NCBI RefSeq assembly: GCF_006716065.1
Contig: NZ_VFOL01000001.1
Span: forward strand, 3,782,001-3,846,000
DNA from: Salinispora arenicola
Lineage (GTDB): Bacteria; Actinomycetota; Actinomycetes; Mycobacteriales; Micromonosporaceae
Length of the DNA stretch: 64,000 nt
Direction: 5' to 3'
Shown: positions 1 to 10,036 of the stretch, piece after piece
How positions within the stretch are numbered: the stretch's first letter is position 1
How the letters are laid out: each line of letters begins with the position of its first letter
The notes under the pieces: model-generated
Database searches by the model: none
What the model saw: the letters and a program-made list of their open reading frames with translations, nothing else
Told to the model about the DNA's origin: nothing
Translations under genes and position numbers: made by a program

Positions 1-2
1 CG

Positions 3-104
3 CCGGCCGAGTCCTTCACCGACGTCATCACCGTCGAACTGGCGAATCTCAACTCCGACCGCCCGGCCCTGACCCTGCTGCGGGGGTGCCGGAGCTGCCC
101 CTGA
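3..104 (+). CDS. C-terminal end of an unidentified protein (partial)
   Basis: An open frame enters from the left edge and stops at 102-104 after 33 residues ending in RGCRSCP. Codon third positions are mostly G or C, as in the neighbouring genes, which supports real coding. It is convergent with the glycosidase-like gene that ends at 200. Too little is present to name a family. Confidence 0.4.
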   Translation, partial: PAESFTDVITVELANLNSDRPALTLLRGCRSCP

Positions 105-199
105 GCTGTCAGCGGTGCCGCTCCTCACTGTGTGGTAGCTGCCGGGGCCGACTGACCGTTCGGGGTGTCCCACCCAGTAGGGTTCCGACGGACTCGGCC

Positions 200-2284
200 C
201 TAGTTTGCGGCGTCGACGACCCCCACGGCCGTGACGTCATAGCTTCGACCGGCAACGGCCAGCCCGCGCAGGGTGGCCTGGGGGTCGAGGCCCCGCAGCT
301 GCGGCTTCGCCGTGACCTCGCCGGCCAGGGACACCTCGATGCCGAACACGCCCTCGATCACGAGGCTCACCCAGGCCCCCGAGGACGAGCACGCCCAGTC
401 GGTGAGGTACGGGAACTGCGGCGGAGCCTTGCGGGCACCGCCCGCGATCGGTGCTTCCGCATCCTCGACGTAGTGCGCCTGGCCGCAGGGGCCCTGGTTC
501 GCCGACTTGGCCAGGCCCGGCAGCCACTCGGCGGCGACGTGGGAGCTGCCCATGAGGAACAACGCCCGAGCGGAGTCGGCCGGCCAGGCCGGATAGGCAC
601 CGTTCCACTGATGGTCTGGGCGGAGGCTGAATGCCGCGTCACGGTCGTAGGGCGACAGCGCACGCATCCACGTCGGGGTCTGCAGTTCGCGGACGAAGAA
701 GTCCGTCATCTCCGCACGCTGCTGCCCGGTCAGATCCTGCGCGATGGTGGTGCCGACGGTGGCGAAGTCGTAGCAGTGGCGCACCGCAACCAACGTCCCA
801 TCGGGCTGGCGGGCGTGCCAGAAGCCGGCACCCGCAACGTACAGCCGGTTGACCGCCGCGGCGAGGTCGTTGGCCTGGCAGCGCAGGTCCACCGCGTGGT
901 CGAGGCGCCCCTCCAGGTCAGCGACCTCGGCCGCCACGCGAAGACACCACACGTTGGACGCGTTGAGGCTGGCCACCTCGTGGATGTAGCTGCTCACACA
1001 CTCGAGCAGGTTTTCGATTTCTCCATAGTCGGCCAGCTCGTGCCGACCGCGCAGCCCCTGCCAGGCGGTCGCCCACTCCAGCAGGTGCTCCGCGACGCGG
1101 CGCTTCGCACCCGTGCGCGGCGCAATGGCCTTGTCGAGGAAGGCCCGGTCGCCGCTGAAGCGGACGTAGTCGCGCACGAGACGCGTCATCGCGTAGTCGT
1201 TGACGGAGTACCAGTAGCCGACCGGAGCGCCCGTGAGCCACTCGGTGCCGAAGTGCGCATGGATGTCGGTGGAGATCCAGTGTTCGATGTGACGGCGCAT
1301 CGGCTCGGGGTCAAGCAGCCCGTGCACCAGCGAGCTGAGACTGAAGTCCCAGATGAACGTCGTCGTCTGCCAGTAGCGCGGCATCAGCGTGTCGTAGGTG
1401 CGGCCGAGCACACTGGCCGGGTTGTCGCGACGGAACCACAGCACGCCGAGCGCGCCCCACCAGTAGAGCGTACGCAGCGCCTCGTTGTCGGTCTCCAGGA
1501 CCGGCAGGTGGCCACTGAACGAGCTGTTGCCAGGGGTGAACATCGCCTCCAGCTCGGCGTCCCACATCCTGGTCGTCGCGGCGACCGCGTCGGGCACGTC
1601 GGCAGACAGCGCCTCGAATGTGGCCAGCGCCGAGGGCACGTCCGTGGCGACGACGTGCACGAATCCGAACCGCCTGCTCTGCCCGGCGGCCAGCTGCAGC
1701 GTCACCTCAACGAAGTCGGGATCGAGGCGGCTCGGCGTGACGTCGACACCCTGCACACTCGCCGCCGCCGAGCTGCTGGCGGTGCCGACGGCCGCCCGAC
1801 CACAAGCGTGCACGGTGAGCTGGTTCGGCTCCGACGGCGGCTCCGAGCGTAGCCAGGGCCCGCCGGAGTCGGTGACGCTGGACGACAGCGCGAGCCCCAG
1901 CCGCACGGTACGCGGCGTGGCTCGGTCGTTGGTGACACGAACATCCACCACGACCCCGGTGACGCGTGGTGGACACGCGGTCACCGTTTCGATCACGATG
2001 TCGTCGACGCGAGTACTGCGCTGCACGTGGTCGGGCCGCCACACTACTGACACGGGCGTGCCGTGGGAGCGAAACAGCCGTCCGTCGAGGTACAGCTGAC
2101 CGGTGATCGTGTCTCCATGCGACAGCGGCGCAAAGTTGATGCTGCGCAGTGCCACGATGTCGTGGTCGACCTGCGCGGCGCCCAGGAAGTTGGTCAGCCC
2201 CGGCGGGTTCACCATGTCGTCGAAGGAGTCGACGATCACGGAGCTGGCCAGGTCGCGGGTCGTCGGGATCGTGCGCTTAACCAT
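200..2284 (-). CDS. Glycoside-hydrolase-like protein with (alpha/alpha)6 barrel
   Basis: The protein has 694 residues. The start is the ATG at 2284, which overlaps the end of the kinase gene by 8 bp; the open frame runs further upstream but inside the kinase. Residues 1-240 look like a beta-sandwich. Residues 245-640 are helical and rich in Trp/Tyr, in the style of six-hairpin glycosidases, with acidic candidates in FIWDFSLSS (about 310-318) and ADYGEIENLLE (418-428). No signal peptide is seen, so it probably trims imported oligosaccharides in the cytoplasm. It is the last gene of the sugar-acid operon. The exact GH family and substrate cannot be told by eye. Confidence 0.65.
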   Translation of the reverse strand: MVKRTIPTTRDLASSVIVDSFDDMVNPPGLTNFLGAAQVDHDIVALRSINFAPLSHGDTITGQLYLDGRLFRSHGTPVSVVWRPDHVQRSTRVDDIVIETVTACPPRVTGVVVDVRVTNDRATPRTVRLGLALSSSVTDSGGPWLRSEPPSEPNQLTVHACGRAAVGTASSSAAASVQGVDVTPSRLDPDFVEVTLQLAAGQSRRFGFVHVVATDVPSALATFEALSADVPDAVAATTRMWDAELEAMFTPGNSSFSGHLPVLETDNEALRTLYWWGALGVLWFRRDNPASVLGRTYDTLMPRYWQTTTFIWDFSLSSLVHGLLDPEPMRRHIEHWISTDIHAHFGTEWLTGAPVGYWYSVNDYAMTRLVRDYVRFSGDRAFLDKAIAPRTGAKRRVAEHLLEWATAWQGLRGRHELADYGEIENLLECVSSYIHEVASLNASNVWCLRVAAEVADLEGRLDHAVDLRCQANDLAAAVNRLYVAGAGFWHARQPDGTLVAVRHCYDFATVGTTIAQDLTGQQRAEMTDFFVRELQTPTWMRALSPYDRDAAFSLRPDHQWNGAYPAWPADSARALFLMGSSHVAAEWLPGLAKSANQGPCGQAHYVEDAEAPIAGGARKAPPQFPYLTDWACSSSGAWVSLVIEGVFGIEVSLAGEVTAKPQLRGLDPQATLRGLAVAGRSYDVTAVGVVDAAN

Positions 2285-3254
2285 GGATTGTCCTCGGATA
2301 GCTGGGACCAGAATCGATGTGGCGTGTCGCAGGCACAGCCGGTGGCAGGAGCGCGGTCGGCACGATGGCGCCGGGGTGTTGGATGACGCTGCCCGCGAGC
2401 CGGTGCCCCGCCCGGGCTGCCTCGACCAGCGACGCGCCCTGCAGTCGGGCAGCGAGGAACGCGGCGTTGAAGGCGTCGCCGGCAGCGGTCGTGTCGACGA
2501 CGCGCGCCACGAGGGTGGGAGCGACGTGGTACGCGTCGGTCGCGGTGAAGGCCACACACGGCGCGGGGCCGTTCTTGACCACGCCCTCGGCGACTCCAAG
2601 GGCGCGGAGTCTGTCGATGCAGTCGTCGGGACTGTGCTCGCCGAACAGCGCCTGCTCGTCGGACCACGTTGGCAGTGCCACATCCGTGCGGCGCAGCGCT
2701 GCCTCGGACGCAATGCGCGCCTGCCGCGCATTGGGCCAGCCCGTGGGCCGGTAGTTGCCGTCGAAGACGACTCGCCCGCCGTGCGCCCGCACGTTGTCCA
2801 GGACATCCCACAGCCGGGCCCGGGCGACGGGCGTGAGGATCTGCAACGTGATGAGGGAGAGGTAGACCATGTCGTACGACGCGATCGCCGCGTCGGCGCC
2901 CGGGTCGTGCCCCGGGCCGAACAGACCCGTGGCCGCGGATCCGGCGCGGTAGTAGACGAAGTGCCGTTCACCCGTGTCGTCGGTGCGCACGAGGTAGAGC
3001 CCGAGCCGCCGGCCGATGCGACGCCAGACCAGCCGGGTGCCCAGTCCCTCCTCGGCAAGACGCTCGACCAACCCCTCGCTGTAGGGGTCGTCGCCGACGG
3101 CTGTGGCGTAGTCGACCGAGCCGGTGGACCCGAGTAGCCGCCTCAGATAGACGGCCGTGTTGGCGGTGTCTCCTGCGTACGACAGGGACAGGGCAGTGGG
3201 GCCCTGGTGGGTGAGCTCCACCATCGCTTCGCCGATCGCGAGGATGCGCGTCAT
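2277..3254 (-). CDS. 2-keto-3-deoxygluconate kinase-like PfkB sugar kinase
   Basis: The protein has 325 residues and belongs to the PfkB/ribokinase family. The N-terminus carries GEAMVELTH and the substrate-loop pattern YAGDTANTA. The C-terminal catalytic signature is DTTAAGDAFNAAF near residue 255, where the Asp after AAG is the expected base. The start ATG shares ATGA with the aldolase stop, and the end overlaps the glycosidase-like gene, so the three are translationally coupled. Directly next to KDPG aldolase and a sugar-acid dehydratase, it most likely phosphorylates 2-keto-3-deoxy-sugar acid (KDG) to KDPG. The substrate is inferred from context; other PfkB sugars are possible. Confidence 0.85.
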   Translation of the reverse strand: MTRILAIGEAMVELTHQGPTALSLSYAGDTANTAVYLRRLLGSTGSVDYATAVGDDPYSEGLVERLAEEGLGTRLVWRRIGRRLGLYLVRTDDTGERHFVYYRAGSAATGLFGPGHDPGADAAIASYDMVYLSLITLQILTPVARARLWDVLDNVRAHGGRVVFDGNYRPTGWPNARQARIASEAALRRTDVALPTWSDEQALFGEHSPDDCIDRLRALGVAEGVVKNGPAPCVAFTATDAYHVAPTLVARVVDTTAAGDAFNAAFLAARLQGASLVEAARAGHRLAGSVIQHPGAIVPTALLPPAVPATRHIDSGPSYPRTIHG

Positions 3255-3856
3255 GCCGACCCGCCGATGCCCAGCGACGCGAGCCGTTCCGGCAGGTCGC
3301 CCGAGAAGAGGTCGTTGCCGACGCCGACCGCGAAGGCTCCGGCGGCGAGCCATCGGGGGACGTCATCCAGTGGGATGCCGCCGGTGGGGACGACGCGGGC
3401 GCCGGGCACCACGGCCAACAGGCTGCGCAGGTAGGCCGGGCCTGCGACGTGCGCCGGGAACAGCTTGGCGACGCCCTGGCTTGCGGCTGCGGCGACCTCG
3501 CTCGGAGTGAAGCCGCCTTCGATGAAGAGTGTGCGCGCCCGGGCCGCGACGCTGCGCACCTCAGGCGCCGGATAGGGGCTGACAAGGAAGCGGGCACCGC
3601 GCTCCAGAGCCTGCTCGGCGGCCACGGCGGTGGTGATTGTGCCGGCACCGACCACGCAAAGCGGATACTCGGCGGTGGCGGCCTCGAGCACCTCGGACCA
3701 GCCGGGGATCGTCGCGGTCACCTCAACCACGCCAATGCCCGCTGTCACGAGTGTCGTGACGAGACGGTGCGCGTGGTCGGCCGTTTGCGTCCTGACCACC
3801 GGCAGGATCCTCGTGCGGCCGACTGCCTCGACGACCGGCTCGGTGGTCTCACTCAT
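3251..3856 (-). CDS. eda: KDPG/KHG aldolase
   Basis: The protein has 201 residues, the usual size of class I 2-keto-3-deoxy-6-phosphogluconate aldolases. Glu45 lies in GVVEVTATIPGW and the Schiff-base Lys131 in GVAKLFPAH, both at the family positions. GAGT and GG phosphate-binding turns are also present. It cleaves KDPG to pyruvate and glyceraldehyde-3-phosphate, the final step of the pathway built here. The ATG overlaps the esterase gene by 8 bp (ATGAGTGA) and its stop overlaps the kinase start (ATGA). Confidence 0.9.
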   Translation of the reverse strand: MSETTEPVVEAVGRTRILPVVRTQTADHAHRLVTTLVTAGIGVVEVTATIPGWSEVLEAATAEYPLCVVGAGTITTAVAAEQALERGARFLVSPYPAPEVRSVAARARTLFIEGGFTPSEVAAAASQGVAKLFPAHVAGPAYLRSLLAVVPGARVVPTGGIPLDDVPRWLAAGAFAVGVGNDLFSGDLPERLASLGIGGSA

Positions 3857-4826
3857 CGGGACCTGCCACGAGGTTGGCGCCCCAGTCGAGAAGTAGCCGG
3901 TCGTCGTCGACCCCGCCGCCTTCGTGCCCGTTGTAGGGCCACACCTCGACGTGTACGGGACCTGCGAACTCGTTGGCCGCAGCGAACACGCTCGACGGCG
4001 GGCACACGTCGTCCATCAGCCCGGCCGAGAACCACCCGGGGCGTCTGGCCCGTCGCGCCATGAAGACTCCGTCGAAGTATCCCAGCACGCCGAAGGCATG
4101 CGTGATCTCATGGCGATGGATGCCAAGGAACCGGCGGAGCTCGGCGTACGGATCGCTGTCGGTCACGGCGACCGCACGTCGGATCGCGCAGAGGAAGGGT
4201 GAGCGCGCGGCGACACCGGCGATGTCGGGCACCAGCCCGGAGACAGCCAGTGCGATGGCGCCGCCTTGGCTCGAACCGGTGACGATGACACGGCTTGCAT
4301 CAACGACGGGTAGTGTCCTGACGGCTTCGACGGCACGCACTCCGTCACTGAACACGCGCCGGTAGTAGTAGTCCTCAGGCGAGCTGATCCCGCGCGTGAG
4401 GAACCCGGGAGCGCTCGAGCCGGTACCGTACGGGTCGGGTGTGTCGGCTACGCTCCACAGGCCGCCCTGGCCGCGCGTGTCCACAACGAGGTGCGCGAAT
4501 CCCGCTGATGCCCAGAGCAGCTTCTCGTGAGGCAGGCCGCGACCGCCGCCGTACCCGATGAACTCCACCACGGCCGGCAACGGTCCGGCGAGACCGGCCG
4601 GGCGGACCAGCCACGCCCGTACCCGGTCGCCGCCGAACCCGTTGAACGCCACGTCGTCGACCGTCACCGTGCGCAGCCGGGTGTCGACGGGACACTGCAC
4701 GACGTCGAGTTCGTGGTGGCGGACCTCACCGAGCGTCTTGGCCCAGAACACGTCAAAGTCCGCTGGCTCCGTCTCGTCGTACCGAAAGGCGCGGAGTTGG
4801 TCGAGCGGCATGTCGAACTGCGTCAT
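3849..4826 (-). CDS. Acetyl xylan esterase / cephalosporin-C deacetylase family hydrolase
   Basis: The protein has 325 residues, the full length of the AXE1 family of alpha/beta hydrolases. The nucleophile elbow is GSSQGG with Ser186. Asp272 lies in [10 protein letters not shown] and His301 in NGHEGG, completing a Ser-Asp-His triad; the RGQGG loop near residue 118 is also typical. There is no signal peptide, so it acts on imported, probably acetylated, sugars. It overlaps the dehydratase gene upstream by ATGA. The acyl group and sugar it acts on are inferred only from the operon. Confidence 0.85.
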   Translation of the reverse strand: MTQFDMPLDQLRAFRYDETEPADFDVFWAKTLGEVRHHELDVVQCPVDTRLRTVTVDDVAFNGFGGDRVRAWLVRPAGLAGPLPAVVEFIGYGGGRGLPHEKLLWASAGFAHLVVDTRGQGGLWSVADTPDPYGTGSSAPGFLTRGISSPEDYYYRRVFSDGVRAVEAVRTLPVVDASRVIVTGSSQGGAIALAVSGLVPDIAGVAARSPFLCAIRRAVAVTDSDPYAELRRFLGIHRHEITHAFGVLGYFDGVFMARRARRPGWFSAGLMDDVCPPSSVFAAANEFAGPVHVEVWPYNGHEGGGVDDDRLLLDWGANLVAGPDE

Positions 4827-6082
4827 CGCGGCTCATGCCTTCCGGGTGAGGTGAGCGGAAGCTGCGTCACTGTCGGGTCGGCGAAGTCGGAGTTGGGAAG
4901 CAGCGGGAACCAGCCCGGGCGGCCGGGGTCGCGGTCGTACGGGTATCCGCCGAGTTCCTGGTAGAGGTCGGCGTACTTGCGGACCTTGGCCTCGTCGAGG
5001 CGGACGCCGAGCCCTGGCGTGTCCGGCGCGGTGATGGCACCGTTGTGGTAGGTCATCCTGCCGCCCTCGATCACGTCGTCGAGCAGGTGGTGGTAGTGCG
5101 CGTCCGCCGCGAAGGTGAGGTTGGGGACCACCGCACCAAGGTGCAGCATCGACGCGAGCTGGATGCCCAGCTCTCCCGAGGAGTGCACGGCCACGCCGAT
5201 CTGGAACGTCTCGCAGACCGCGGCAGCCCGGATGCACGCGCGAATGCCGCCCCAGAAGGTCGTGTCGAGAAGCACAACGTCGACCGCGGGGTCGCGCACT
5301 GTCGTCGCCAGTTGCTCGAAGTTGACCACGACGGTGTTGGTAGCGATCGGGATCGACGTCTTCTCGCGGATCCGGCGGAGCCCGTTGAGCCCGAACGCCG
5401 GGTCCTCAAGGTAGTCGTTGTTCACGGACTCGATGGCCTTGGCGAAGCGGATGCCCTCCTCGACGCTCAACGCTCCGTTCGGGTCGTACCGAAGGCGGTC
5501 CTTCGGGAACGCCTCAGCCAGCGCCCGGTAGCACTCGAGTTCGTAGTCGGGTGGGAAGACGCCACCCTTGAGCTTGTGGATGGTGAAACCGTGTTTGTCC
5601 TTGAGGGCTCGCGCGTGCGCGACGAGCTGCTCAGCTGTGCGAACCTCGCCCTTGCCGGATGCGTCGGGGTAGCGGAAGAACAGGTAGCTTGCGAACGGGA
5701 TCCGTTCGCGGATCTTGCCGCCCAGCAGGACGTGCACGGGGACGCCGAGGTGCTGGCCCTGCAGGTCGAGACAGGCGAACTCCACGGCGGCCAGCAGCTG
5801 GGTGCGGTTGTTGTAGAGGCTTGCGGTCGGATTGGCGAGCATGAATCGCAGGACCTCGGTGCGGGCCGGGTCGTGCCCGACGAGATAGTCCCGCAGTGAC
5901 ACCACGGCAGCCTCGGCGCTCTGGCCGCCGCCGCCCATTTCTCCGATGCCGACGAGCCCGTTGTCGCTTTCGATCTCGATGATGGTGCGGACAAAGCGTC
6001 CCCAGTGAGCGCCGTTGCTGTGGCGCAGGGAGGCTTCGAGCGGCACGGTGACCGTGGTCGCCCGGAGATCGGCGATGCGCAT
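4823..6082 (-). CDS. Glucarate dehydratase-like enolase-superfamily sugar-acid dehydratase
   Basis: The protein has 419 residues with the enolase-superfamily capping domain and TIM barrel. The KxK pair is Lys170/Lys172 (HKLKGG). Metal ligands are Asp200 and Asn202 in RYDPNGA, Glu226 in LEDP and Asn249 in ATNT. His300 in [10 protein letters not shown] pairs with Asp273 in LLDTTFWGG. This pattern is that of the GlucD (glucarate dehydratase) group rather than mandelate racemase proper. Next to a KDG kinase and KDPG aldolase it should make a 2-keto-3-deoxy acid. Whether the substrate is glucarate, an aldonate or an unusual acid cannot be read from sequence. Confidence 0.85.
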   Translation of the reverse strand: MRIADLRATTVTVPLEASLRHSNGAHWGRFVRTIIEIESDNGLVGIGEMGGGGQSAEAAVVSLRDYLVGHDPARTEVLRFMLANPTASLYNNRTQLLAAVEFACLDLQGQHLGVPVHVLLGGKIRERIPFASYLFFRYPDASGKGEVRTAEQLVAHARALKDKHGFTIHKLKGGVFPPDYELECYRALAEAFPKDRLRYDPNGALSVEEGIRFAKAIESVNNDYLEDPAFGLNGLRRIREKTSIPIATNTVVVNFEQLATTVRDPAVDVVLLDTTFWGGIRACIRAAAVCETFQIGVAVHSSGELGIQLASMLHLGAVVPNLTFAADAHYHHLLDDVIEGGRMTYHNGAITAPDTPGLGVRLDEAKVRKYADLYQELGGYPYDRDPGRPGWFPLLPNSDFADPTVTQLPLTSPGRHEPR

Positions 6083-6128
6083 GAGGGTTCCTTCTTCTTG
6101 TGGTGCCTACTGTGTGCGGGCGCGGCGG

Positions 6129-6929
6129 CTACTTCGGCAAAGCGACGGGGAGCCCTGCGGTCAGCCCGCCGTCGACGCGAATGTCCGTGCCCGTGACGAA
6201 GCTCGCCTGGTCGCTGAGCAGGAAGGCGGCGACGTCGGCGACCTCCGCTGGCTGCGCCACCCGTCCGAGAGGGTGGGCGCGCCCCCAGTCGGCGAGCACG
6301 TCGTCGGTTGGCCGGTCCCCGCTGAACAGGGCGGCGGCCCACCGCAGCATTGGCGTGTCCACCGAACCAGGGCATACCGCGTTGACCCGGATGCCCTCCG
6401 TCGCGTGGTCCACGGCCATGGCCTTGGCGAGGGACAGCAGTGCGCCCTTGGTCGCCGCGTAGGCGGCGACGCCGTGCTGGGCGGCGTATGCCTGTACGGA
6501 CGCCACGATGACCACCTGCCCCCCGCCGCCCTGCATCAGTGGCAGTAGGTGGTGGCAGGTGAGGAATGTGCCCCGCAGGTTGACGCCCATGATCTCGTCG
6601 AACAGATCGGCGGTCGTCTCCACGACGGTTCCGTAGCGCTGGATCCCTGCGGCACAGACGAGCCCGTTGAGGCGTGCGAAGTCGGAGCGCAGGCGGACGC
6701 CCAGCGCGGCGAGGGATGAGTCGTCGGCGACATCCGCGACGTGCGGGACCACCCGCCCTGAGAACGTGCCGGAGGAGTTGTCGAGCTCGCCCAGGGCGTC
6801 CTCGTCGCGATCAACGGCGACGACCGTGTCACCAGTTGCTGCCAGGCGCTCCACGACTGCCCGGCCGATTCCGGCGGCCCCACCCGTGACGACGATGACC
6901 CGGGAGGAGCCCGTTGGCTGCGTGGTCAC
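6129..6929 (-). CDS. Short-chain dehydrogenase/reductase
   Basis: The protein has 266 residues counted from the GTG at 6929, which has GGAG seven bases upstream; an upstream extension of the frame has no ribosome site and reads back into the permease gene. The Rossmann motif is VTGGAAGIG (14-22), with NAG-type CAAG at 92-95 and the catalytic Ser144, Tyr157 and Lys161 (YAATK). It lies between the importer and the dehydratase, so oxidation of a sugar or uronate hydroxyl ahead of dehydration is the likely job. It is separated from the permease gene by 34 bp. Confidence 0.85.
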   Translation of the reverse strand: MTTQPTGSSRVIVVTGGAAGIGRAVVERLAATGDTVVAVDRDEDALGELDNSSGTFSGRVVPHVADVADDSSLAALGVRLRSDFARLNGLVCAAGIQRYGTVVETTADLFDEIMGVNLRGTFLTCHHLLPLMQGGGGQVVIVASVQAYAAQHGVAAYAATKGALLSLAKAMAVDHATEGIRVNAVCPGSVDTPMLRWAAALFSGDRPTDDVLADWGRAHPLGRVAQPAEVADVAAFLLSDQASFVTGTDIRVDGGLTAGLPVALPK

Positions 6930-6963
6930 AGCTTCTCCAATCAGTTGGTTGGGCGCGACGTCG

Positions 6964-7782
6964 CTAGGACTGGCCGAGGGCCAGGCCTCGCGCGAAGAGC
7001 CGCTGGGTGGCGAGGAAAAGTGCCACGGTCGGCAGCGAGACCAACAGGCCACCTGCGAGGACGGTCGGCAGTGCTGATCCGCCGTAGGTGCTCTGCAGGC
7101 TCGTCAGGGCCGGCATGATGGGCCGGACGTCGTCCGACTGGCTGAGCGTGAGTCCGAGCAGGAGGTCGTTCCAGATGAATGTTGCCTGCAGGATGAAGAT
7201 CGCGGACAGTGCACTTTTGGCGAGTGGCAGGTAGATACGCCAGAAGATGCGCCAGGTCGATGCGCCGTCGATGACTGCGGCCTCGAACACCGAGTACGAG
7301 ACACCTGTGAAGAAGTTACGCATCAAGAACGCGGCGAACGGCACGCTGATGGCGGTGTAGACGAGGTACATGCCGGTTCGGGTGTCGTACAGGCCGGTGT
7401 TGGCATATCCGATGAACAGTGGCATGAGGATCATCTGCAGCGGGAAGATCGTGCTGCCAAAGGTGAAGACGAACCACAGGAAGCCGTGCCTGAGTCGCAG
7501 CGCCACGATCGCGAACCCGATGGCGGCACCGAGGACGACGGCGGTCAGCGGCGCGGTCGTGCTGTAGAGAAGGCTGCTCGGGATGCTGTCACCGAGCTGG
7601 GCCTTCTGCCACGCATCACGCATGTTGTCGACCAGCGCGAAGTCGGAAAGCGGTGCCCAGACCCTCGCTGGGTCGTACAGTTCGGCCGGCTTCGACGCGT
7701 TGGCGACCAGCAGGTAGACGGGGGCGAGCCAGATGAGGCCGAGAAGGGTCAGAAACCCGGGTCGGATAACACGAGACATCAC
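6964..7782 (-). CDS. Sugar ABC transporter permease, MalG type
   Basis: The protein has 272 residues and six hydrophobic segments. The EAA loop reads EAAVIDGASTWRIFWRIYLP and docks the ATPase subunit. It pairs with the MalF-type gene just upstream (9-bp gap). No ATPase gene is present in the operon, which is usual in actinomycetes, where a shared MsiK-like ATPase serves many sugar importers. Import through this permease needs the binding protein that is interrupted by the insertion sequence. Confidence 0.9.
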   Translation of the reverse strand: MMSRVIRPGFLTLLGLIWLAPVYLLVANASKPAELYDPARVWAPLSDFALVDNMRDAWQKAQLGDSIPSSLLYSTTAPLTAVVLGAAIGFAIVALRLRHGFLWFVFTFGSTIFPLQMILMPLFIGYANTGLYDTRTGMYLVYTAISVPFAAFLMRNFFTGVSYSVFEAAVIDGASTWRIFWRIYLPLAKSALSAIFILQATFIWNDLLLGLTLSQSDDVRPIMPALTSLQSTYGGSALPTVLAGGLLVSLPTVALFLATQRLFARGLALGQS

Positions 7783-7791
7783 AACGTCCTC

Positions 7792-8748
7792 TCAACTCGT
7801 CGCTCGGTCGGAAAGCTGCCGTCGCAGGTAGATGATCGAGGCGGCGAAGGTGACAACGCTGAGGAAAACCGCGATGGCGGCACCCTGGCCGTAGTCACTG
7901 AGGACGAACGTCTCGCGGTACATCGTCAGGGCGAGGGTCTCCGACACACGGCCCGGGCCACCCTGAGTCATGATCCACACGATGTCGAACGTTTTGAGGC
8001 TCGCAACGATCGACAGCCCGATCACGACGGTGGTGAGCGCACGCATCTGCGGCCAGACGATGCACCGGAACATTGTCCAGCCGGTAGCACCGTCGAGCCG
8101 AGCGGCCTCGACGGGTTCCCTGGGAATGGACTGCAACCCGATCACGAACAGCAGGGCGTTGACACCGACGATCTGCCAGGACGCCGCGCCGATCATGACG
8201 AACGTGTTCAGTGGGCCCTCAAGGAGCCACCTGGTGCTGGCACCGGGAAGGTTGAGGAACTCCAGCACCTGACCCAGGGCGCCTTGGGTCTGCAGCACGA
8301 ATCCCCAGATGACGCCGACGGCGACGCCCGACACGGCGTACGGGATGAGAAACGGCAGCCGAATCAGGGTGCCAAAGCGACGTCCGTAGGTCAGCACCGC
8401 TATGAGCAGACCCAACGCCACGGGAAGGGAGATGCTGCCTACGACCCAGAGCAGCGTGTTGCCGACCGCCGTGAGGAACACGGAGTCGGAGACCATGTCC
8501 CGGTAGTTGCTCAGACCCACCCACACCGGGCTGCCTAAGCCGTTGTAGTCGGTGAAGCTGATGTACGTGGTCCACACGAACGGCAGGTACAGCAGCAGCG
8601 CCACGAGAAGCACCGCGGGCAGGCTGAACGCCCGCGCCGGCCATTCGTACGGGGTTCTGGTGCGCTGTTGTGCCGCACTGCGCTCACCGAGGTCGCTATC
8701 CGACCCCGTCGGCCGAACTGTGGTCGCCGTTCCGGGCGATCCGGACAT
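7792..8748 (-). CDS. Sugar ABC transporter permease, MalF type
   Basis: The protein has 318 residues counted from the ATG at 8748, which has GGAG four bases upstream; the longer frame to 8805 lacks such a site and would run over the hairpin at 8774-8804. There are six membrane segments after a short hydrophilic N-terminus, and the EAA loop contains EAARLDGATGWTMFRCIVWP. It is transcribed after the binding-protein gene and forms the heterodimeric channel with the MalG-type protein. Confidence 0.9.
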   Translation of the reverse strand: MSGSPGTATTVRPTGSDSDLGERSAAQQRTRTPYEWPARAFSLPAVLLVALLLYLPFVWTTYISFTDYNGLGSPVWVGLSNYRDMVSDSVFLTAVGNTLLWVVGSISLPVALGLLIAVLTYGRRFGTLIRLPFLIPYAVSGVAVGVIWGFVLQTQGALGQVLEFLNLPGASTRWLLEGPLNTFVMIGAASWQIVGVNALLFVIGLQSIPREPVEAARLDGATGWTMFRCIVWPQMRALTTVVIGLSIVASLKTFDIVWIMTQGGPGRVSETLALTMYRETFVLSDYGQGAAIAVFLSVVTFAASIIYLRRQLSDRATS

Positions 8749-8773
8749 GGGCTCTCCTTCGATCCGTGTGCCG

Positions 8774-8804
8774 TGGTGGGGCCATCCGGGAAACGGCCCC
8801 ACCA
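8774..8804 (-). promoter_or_regulatory. Hairpin between binding-protein and permease genes
   Basis: A perfect 10-bp stem (TGGTGGGGCC with GGCCCCACCA) and an 11-base loop lie in the 63-bp gap after the binding-protein stop and before the first permease start. In sugar importer operons such stems commonly protect the upstream mRNA or act as a leaky terminator, giving more binding protein than permease. There is no U-run, so an mRNA-stability role is as likely as termination. Confidence 0.6.
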
Positions 8805-10016
8805 AACCGACCTACCCCTGCTCGGCCCAGTAGGCGTCGGCGGCCGCCTGCACCTCCTTGAGCACCGGCATCGGGTCGCCGGGCTTGGTGACGAAGGCGC
8901 CGAATCCGTCGAGCGCGGCGGTCAGCACCGGCACGGGTGCGGCCTCGAAGTAGCGGTTCATCAGCCGGTAGTCACCCTTGTTGATCTCGTCGCTGAGGCT
9001 GGCGAGGGTCTCGTCGCTGACCTCGGCCCTCGGGTTGAACGAGAGTTCACCGCGAGCGTTCGCCCAGGCGGTCTGCGCCGGTGGGGTGAACCACCACGCC
9101 GAGTACCTCTCGGCCTCCTCGCGGTGCGTCGCGTCGGCAGCAGTGCACATCGGGCCGGCCTCGACGACCATCGGCCTGGTGGCGAGTGACGGGTCGACGT
9201 TGGGGATGACGAACATCCCGTAGTCCTTGTCGATCTCCATGCCGACTGACTTGAGGTTGCCGTTGAACCAGGTACCCATGTTGATCATGGCGACGTCGCC
9301 GTTCTTGAGCATCACCTGCGGGTCGGTCTTGGAGCCCGGATCGCTGAAGTACCCCTTATCGAGCATGGCCCGCCACTTGTCCATGACGCTCACCACGCCA
9401 GGGTCGGTGTACTTCGCCTCACCCGTGGACAGTGCCTCGTAGAGCTCCGGGTCGGTGCCTGTCAGGAGGGTCTGGAACCACGAGAACGTGAACAGGACGT
9501 TCGTCTGGTGAAACGGCGTGACGCCCGCGCCCTTGAGCCTCTCGGCAGCGGCCTCGAGCTGCGCCCACGTGCTCGGGGGCGTGATGCCCTCCTGGTCGAA
9601 AATGCGCTTGTTGTAGAACATCACCCAGTAGCCGGCCTGCAGGGGGACGCAGTACTGTTTGCCGTCGACCGTGAAGTACTCACGGAGATCTTCGGGGACG
9701 TCCCCATCGGCGATGGCCTTGTCCCACAGAGACGTGGTCTCGGCGACCAGTCCCTGTCTGACGAGGTCCTCAAGTTCCTTGCCTGTATGCCAGGTGAACA
9801 GGTCGGGCTTTTCCTTGGTCCGGAACGAGGACCGGATGAACGCGGCGTACTGGTTGGCTTCGGAGTAGCCAACCGGCTCGAGCGCGAGGCCGATCTCGTC
9901 CTGGGAGACCTTGCTGACCTCCTCGAACTGCGGCTTCCAGGCCGCCTTGTCGTTGTAGAACTTCAGCGAGTCGACCGACCCGCCGGCGGTGTCGTCGGAG
10001 CTACCCCCGCACGCGG

Positions 10017-10036
10017 CTAGTACTCCAACGTCACTT
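10017..10036. repeat. Left target duplication and terminal inverted repeat of the IS
   Basis: CTAG at 10017-10020 is the target-site duplication, followed by the 16-bp inverted repeat TACTCCAACGTCACTT at 10021-10036. The same repeat is found inverted at the other end. CTAG fits the YTAR duplication known for the IS701 family. Confidence 0.93.

Noticed and set aside
86..1852. 588-residue plus-strand open frame
   Set aside because: It is antisense to the glycosidase-like gene, is Arg/Gly/Val-rich as expected of GC-driven shadow frames, and contains no recognisable motif.
2285..3058. Upstream extension of the glycosidase-like frame to 952 residues
   Set aside because: The extra part overlaps the PfkB kinase, is Ser/Arg/Pro-rich and lacks motifs; the ATG at 2284 overlapping the kinase stop is the natural start.
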